A program made the position numbers and the translations under genes. A stretch of DNA of 64,000 nt from Mesorhizobium sp. C432A (GTDB lineage Bacteria > Pseudomonadota > Alphaproteobacteria > Rhizobiales > Rhizobiaceae). Where the stretch lies: contig NZ_CP100470.1 of the NCBI RefSeq assembly GCF_030323145.1, forward strand, positions 5,807,001-5,871,000. The letters run 5' to 3'. This document shows, piece by piece, positions 60,957 through 64,000 of the stretch (the first letter of the stretch is position 1; each line of letters opens with the position of its first letter). Below the pieces are notes generated by a model that did not search any database, was not told where the DNA came from, and saw only the letters and a list, made by a program, of their open reading frames with translations.

Positions 60957-61445
60957 ATGACATCGAAACTCGACGCGGTCGACCTCAGGATACTCGACGC
61001 CATCCAGCGCGACGGGCGCATCACCAAGCTGGCGCTGGCCGAACAGGTCGGGCTGTCGCCGACGCCGTGCTGGATGCGGCTGCGCAAGCTGGAGAAGGCA
61101 GGCATCGTCTCGGGCTACCACGCCAGGATCGCCATGCGCGTGGTGGCGCCGGTCGCCACCGTGTTGATGGAGGTGACGCTGGCCAGCCATCGCCAGGCCG
61201 ATTTCGACCGCTTCGAACGCGTCATCCGCGACATCCCCGAAATCGTCGCCTGCTGGTCGGTGGGCGGCGGCGTCGACTATGTGGTCAAGGTGATGACGCG
61301 CGACATCGACGCCTATCAGCGGCTGGTCGACGACCTGCTGGAGCGCGAGATCGGCATCGACCGCTACTTCACCTACATCGTCACCAAGACGGTGAAGGAC
61401 GAAATCGTGCTGCCGATAGCCGACCTGCTGCCGGCGTCGGCATAA
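60957..61445 (+). CDS. doeX: AsnC/Lrp-family regulator (DoeX-like)
   Basis: The ATG at 60957 gives 162 residues, starting MTSKLDAVDLRILDAIQ. The Lrp helix-turn-helix (KLALAEQVGLSPTPCWMRLRKLE) is followed by the RAM ligand-binding domain (VACWSVGGGVDYVVKVMTRD). An AsnC/Lrp gene is a regular part of ectoine degradation loci (DoeX in Halomonas), where it senses pathway intermediates. A dehydrogenase and an aminotransferase follow on the same strand. Confidence 0.9.
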   Translation: MTSKLDAVDLRILDAIQRDGRITKLALAEQVGLSPTPCWMRLRKLEKAGIVSGYHARIAMRVVAPVATVLMEVTLASHRQADFDRFERVIRDIPEIVACWSVGGGVDYVVKVMTRDIDAYQRLVDDLLEREIGIDRYFTYIVTKTVKDEIVLPIADLLPASA

Positions 61446-61574
61446 GCCCGGAGAGAATGTCTGTCGGGACGGCACAATAGAGAGAGTCTCTCTCCTTCAG
61501 GGCGTCGAAACAGTCTCTCTGTCTGCATGTGACGGATAGTCTTCCCGCATCGTCCGAACCGGGAGGCCTCGACC

Positions 61575-63068
61575 ATGTCCGCGCATTTTGCCCGCTCGCA
61601 TCGCCATGAGGCGCTCGACCGCCTCTCCGACCGCCGGCTGCTGCGCGAGCTTGCCTATGTCGATGGGCATTGGACCGCGAGCGAAGCGGCCGAAAGCTTT
61701 GAAGTCACCGATCCGGCCACAGGCGCGACGGTCGCGTTTGTCGCCGCGCTCGATGCGCAGCAAACGACAAGGGCAATCGGTGCCGCCGCGCGTGCCTTCC
61801 CGGCTTGGCGGTCACTGCTGCCGCAGGAGCGGTCGAGAATTCTGCGAAAATGGTTCGAGCTGATCATCGCGGCGAAAGACGACCTTGCCCTGCTGATGAC
61901 TTTGGAACAAGGCAAGCCGCTGCAGGAATCGCTCGGCGAAATCGACTATGCCGCCTCTTTCGTCGAATGGTATGCCGAAGAGGCAAAGCGCCTCAACGCC
62001 GAGAGCGTCACCAGCCATCTGCCGAATGCCGAGATGATGGTGAGGCGCGAGCCGCTCGGCGTTGTCGGCGTCGTCACGCCCTGGAATTTTCCGGCGGCGA
62101 TGCTGACCCGCAAGGCGGCCGCCGCACTCGCCGCCGGCTGCACCATCGTCGCACACCCGTCCTCGGAGACGCCGCTGTCGGCGCTGGCGCTGGCTGAACT
62201 CGGCGAGCGCGCCGGCCTGCCCGCCGGTGTCTTCAACGTCATCACCGGCAAGGCAGCGACGATCGTCGGGCGCATGTGCGAAGACCCGCGCGTCCGCGCC
62301 ATGAGTTTTACCGGCTCGACGGAGATCGGCCGGTTGATCGCCGCACAGTGTGCTCCGACGATGAAGCGGCTGGTGATGGAGCTTGGCGGCCATGCGCCGC
62401 TGATCGTCTTTGCCGACGCCGATGTCGACAACGCAGTGAGCATTGCCATCGATGCCAAGTTTGCAACGTCAGGCCAGGACTGCCTTGCCGCCAACCGCAT
62501 CTATGTCCAGCGCCCGATCTACGATCGCTTCTGCGCCGCCTTTGCCGAGCGCATCGAGGCGCTGCGGACCGGCAATGGGCTTGTCGAAAAGATCGATATC
62601 GGACCGCTGATGCATGAGCGCGCCGTGACCAAGGTCGAGGAACAGGTCGCCGATGCCGTCGCCCATGGCGCGCGCTGCCTCACCGGCGGCAAGCGACATC
62701 AGGCCGGGCCGCTGTTCTATCAGCCGACGTTGCTGGTCGATGTCACTGATGAGGCGCTGATCATGCGCGAGGAGACTTTCGGGCCGGTCGCCGCCGTCAC
62801 GCCGTTCGACAGTGAGGACGAAGTGACCGCCCGCGCCAACGCCACCGAATACGGCCTCGTCGCCTATGTCGTTACCGAGAACGGCGCCCGCCAGCAGCGC
62901 CTGGGCCGCGCGCTCGACTACGGCATGGTCGCCATCAACCGCGTCAAGATCACCGGCGCGCCGATCCCCTTCGGCGGCGTCAAGCAGTCCGGCATCGGGC
63001 GCGAAGGCTCGCGCCACGGGCTCGAAGCTTTCACCGATCTCAAATATCTCTGTTTAGATGTGGCTTAG
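61575..63068 (+). CDS. NAD-dependent (succinate-)semialdehyde dehydrogenase of the ectoine locus
   Basis: A 497-residue aldehyde dehydrogenase. VTPWNFPAAMLTRK, the Glu in MELGGHAP and the Cys in SGQDCLAANR are intact. The LEQGKPLQESLGEI and SSDH-like cofactor region place it with succinate-semialdehyde dehydrogenases (Ssd in Ruegeria-type ectoine clusters). It probably oxidises aspartate semialdehyde or a related product. It sits between the AsnC gene and the aminotransferase; the 129-bp gap before it contains a GAGAGAG/CTCTCTC palindrome. Confidence 0.85.
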   Translation: MSAHFARSHRHEALDRLSDRRLLRELAYVDGHWTASEAAESFEVTDPATGATVAFVAALDAQQTTRAIGAAARAFPAWRSLLPQERSRILRKWFELIIAAKDDLALLMTLEQGKPLQESLGEIDYAASFVEWYAEEAKRLNAESVTSHLPNAEMMVRREPLGVVGVVTPWNFPAAMLTRKAAAALAAGCTIVAHPSSETPLSALALAELGERAGLPAGVFNVITGKAATIVGRMCEDPRVRAMSFTGSTEIGRLIAAQCAPTMKRLVMELGGHAPLIVFADADVDNAVSIAIDAKFATSGQDCLAANRIYVQRPIYDRFCAAFAERIEALRTGNGLVEKIDIGPLMHERAVTKVEEQVADAVAHGARCLTGGKRHQAGPLFYQPTLLVDVTDEALIMREETFGPVAAVTPFDSEDEVTARANATEYGLVAYVVTENGARQQRLGRALDYGMVAINRVKITGAPIPFGGVKQSGIGREGSRHGLEAFTDLKYLCLDVA

Positions 63069-63098
63069 GCCTCACCCGGATTTCTCAAGGAGTCAAAA

Positions 63099-64000
63099 AT
63101 GCTCGACCAATCCAACGAACTCAACGCTTGGGATCGCGACCATTTCTTCCATCCCTCGACCCATATGGGCACACACGCACGCGGAGAATCGCCCACGCGT
63201 ATCATGGCCGGCGGTGAAGGCGTCACCGTCTGGGACAACAATGGCAAGAAGAGTATCGATGCCTTTGCCGGGCTCTATTGCGTCAATGTCGGCTATGGCC
63301 GCCAGAAGATCGCTGACGCCATCGCCACCCAGGCGAAGAACCTCGCCTACTATCACGCCTATGTCGGCCACGGCACCGAGGCGTCGATCACGCTGGCCAA
63401 GATGATCATCGACCGCGCGCCGAAGGGCATGTCGAGGGTCTATTTCGGCCTCTCCGGTTCCGACGCTAACGAAACCAACATCAAGCTGATCTGGTACTAC
63501 AACAATGTGCTGGGCCGGCCGGAGAAGAAGAAGATCATCTCGCGCTGGCGCGGCTATCACGGCTCGGGCGTGATGACGGGATCACTGACCGGGCTCGACC
63601 TGTTCCACAATGCCTTCGACCTGCCGCGCGCACCGGTCCTGCACACCGAGGCGCCCTATTATTTCCGCCGCGCCGACCGCTCGATGAGCGAGGAGCAGTT
63701 CTCGCAGCATTGCGCCGACAAGCTTGAGGAGATGATCCTGGCAGAAGGTCCCGAAACCGTCGCCGCTTTCATCGGCGAGCCGATTCTCGGCACTGGCGGC
63801 ATCGTGCCGCCGCCGGCCGGCTACTGGGAGAAGATCCAGGCGGTGCTGAAGAAGTATGACGTGCTGCTGGTCGCCGACGAGGTGGTGACGGGCTTCGGCC
63901 GTCTGGGCACCATGTTCGGCTCCGACCATTACGGCATCAAGCCAGACCTCATCACCATCGCCAAGGGGCTGACCTCGGCCTATGCGCCGCTGTCGGGCGT
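63099..64000 (+). CDS. doeD: class III aminotransferase, diaminobutyrate transaminase DoeD (3' end outside window)
   Basis: An ATG after AAGGAG starts a frame that stays open to the window end (300 codons). FGLSGSDANETNIKLI, RWRGYHGSG, IGEPILGTGG, VADEVVTGFGR and IAKGLTSAYAPLSG (the PLP Lys in AKG) are class III transaminase signatures. In ectoine degradation DoeD transaminates diaminobutyrate to aspartate semialdehyde. The gene follows the dehydrogenase by 30 nt. About a third of the protein is missing from the window. Confidence 0.88.
   Translation, partial: MLDQSNELNAWDRDHFFHPSTHMGTHARGESPTRIMAGGEGVTVWDNNGKKSIDAFAGLYCVNVGYGRQKIADAIATQAKNLAYYHAYVGHGTEASITLAKMIIDRAPKGMSRVYFGLSGSDANETNIKLIWYYNNVLGRPEKKKIISRWRGYHGSGVMTGSLTGLDLFHNAFDLPRAPVLHTEAPYYFRRADRSMSEEQFSQHCADKLEEMILAEGPETVAAFIGEPILGTGGIVPPPAGYWEKIQAVLKKYDVLLVADEVVTGFGRLGTMFGSDHYGIKPDLITIAKGLTSAYAPLSG

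Noticed and set aside
61480..61494. GAGAGAG/CTCTCTC palindrome before the dehydrogenase gene
   Set aside because: Low-complexity GA/TC sequence; palindromy is expected by chance in such runs, so I do not call it an operator.

Overview
The window is GC-rich, densely coded chromosomal DNA from an alphaproteobacterium, most likely Mesorhizobium or a close relative in the Rhizobiales. The evidence is an Agrobacterium-like type VI secretion (T6SS) regulatory core, an ectoine locus of the ehu/eut/doe type known from Sinorhizobium, many ABC importers, DUF1127 and DUF3309 small proteins, and intergenic mosaic repeats of the kind scattered through rhizobial genomes. I see no transposase, integrase, tRNA, rRNA or CRISPR array.

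Region 1 (1-18018) is the end of a T6SS locus and an attached envelope cassette. In order: the C-terminal part of the FHA protein TagH, TssL with an OmpA domain, TssM, a 53-codon coupled ORF, the phosphatase PppA, the kinase PpkA, a DUF1036 secreted protein, and a fused M23 peptidase/lytic transglycosylase. Beyond these lie two exported caspase-like proteins, an OmpA-domain protein, a DUF6931-like cytosolic protein and a YceI-OmpA fusion. TagH, TssL, PppA and PpkA are the parts of the threonine-phosphorylation switch known from Agrobacterium. The flanking genes are mostly periplasmic or bind peptidoglycan.

Region 2 (18158-24543) is mixed metabolism: a ThuA-like protein, a TerC-family membrane protein, an FAD-linked oxidase, a LacI regulator with an in-frame 21-bp tandem repeat, an HSL-type esterase and a Gfo/Idh/MocA oxidoreductase. 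Region 3 (24799-34577) is a complete sugar regulon: a DeoR repressor divergent from aldolase, PfkB kinase, a CUT1 ABC importer, a TIM-barrel isomerase, an RPE-family epimerase and an ROK kinase. The enzymes fit a ketohexose route through fructose-1,6-bisphosphate, possibly allulose or allose; the substrate is inferred.

Region 4 (34655-48858) holds a protein resembling cyanobacterial fluorescence recovery protein, a small secreted protein, two LysR regulators, a DsbA-like protein, two reductase-fold proteins (one without the catalytic Tyr and Lys), a DapA-family protein, a heterodimeric ABC exporter with one degenerate ATP site, a DUF3309 peptide, an MFS transporter, a DUF1127 protein and a winged-helix/TPR regulator.

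Region 5 (49391-64000) is an ectoine/hydroxyectoine scavenging locus. EnuR, EhuABCD, EutABC, DoeA and DoeB read leftward. An AsnC/Lrp regulator, a semialdehyde dehydrogenase and a DoeD-type aminotransferase, cut by the window end, read rightward. DoeC is convergent at the left edge. Together they import ectoines, convert hydroxyectoine to ectoine, open the ring, deacetylate to diaminobutyrate, transaminate and oxidise to aspartate. Two palindromic intergenic elements sit inside the leftward operon.
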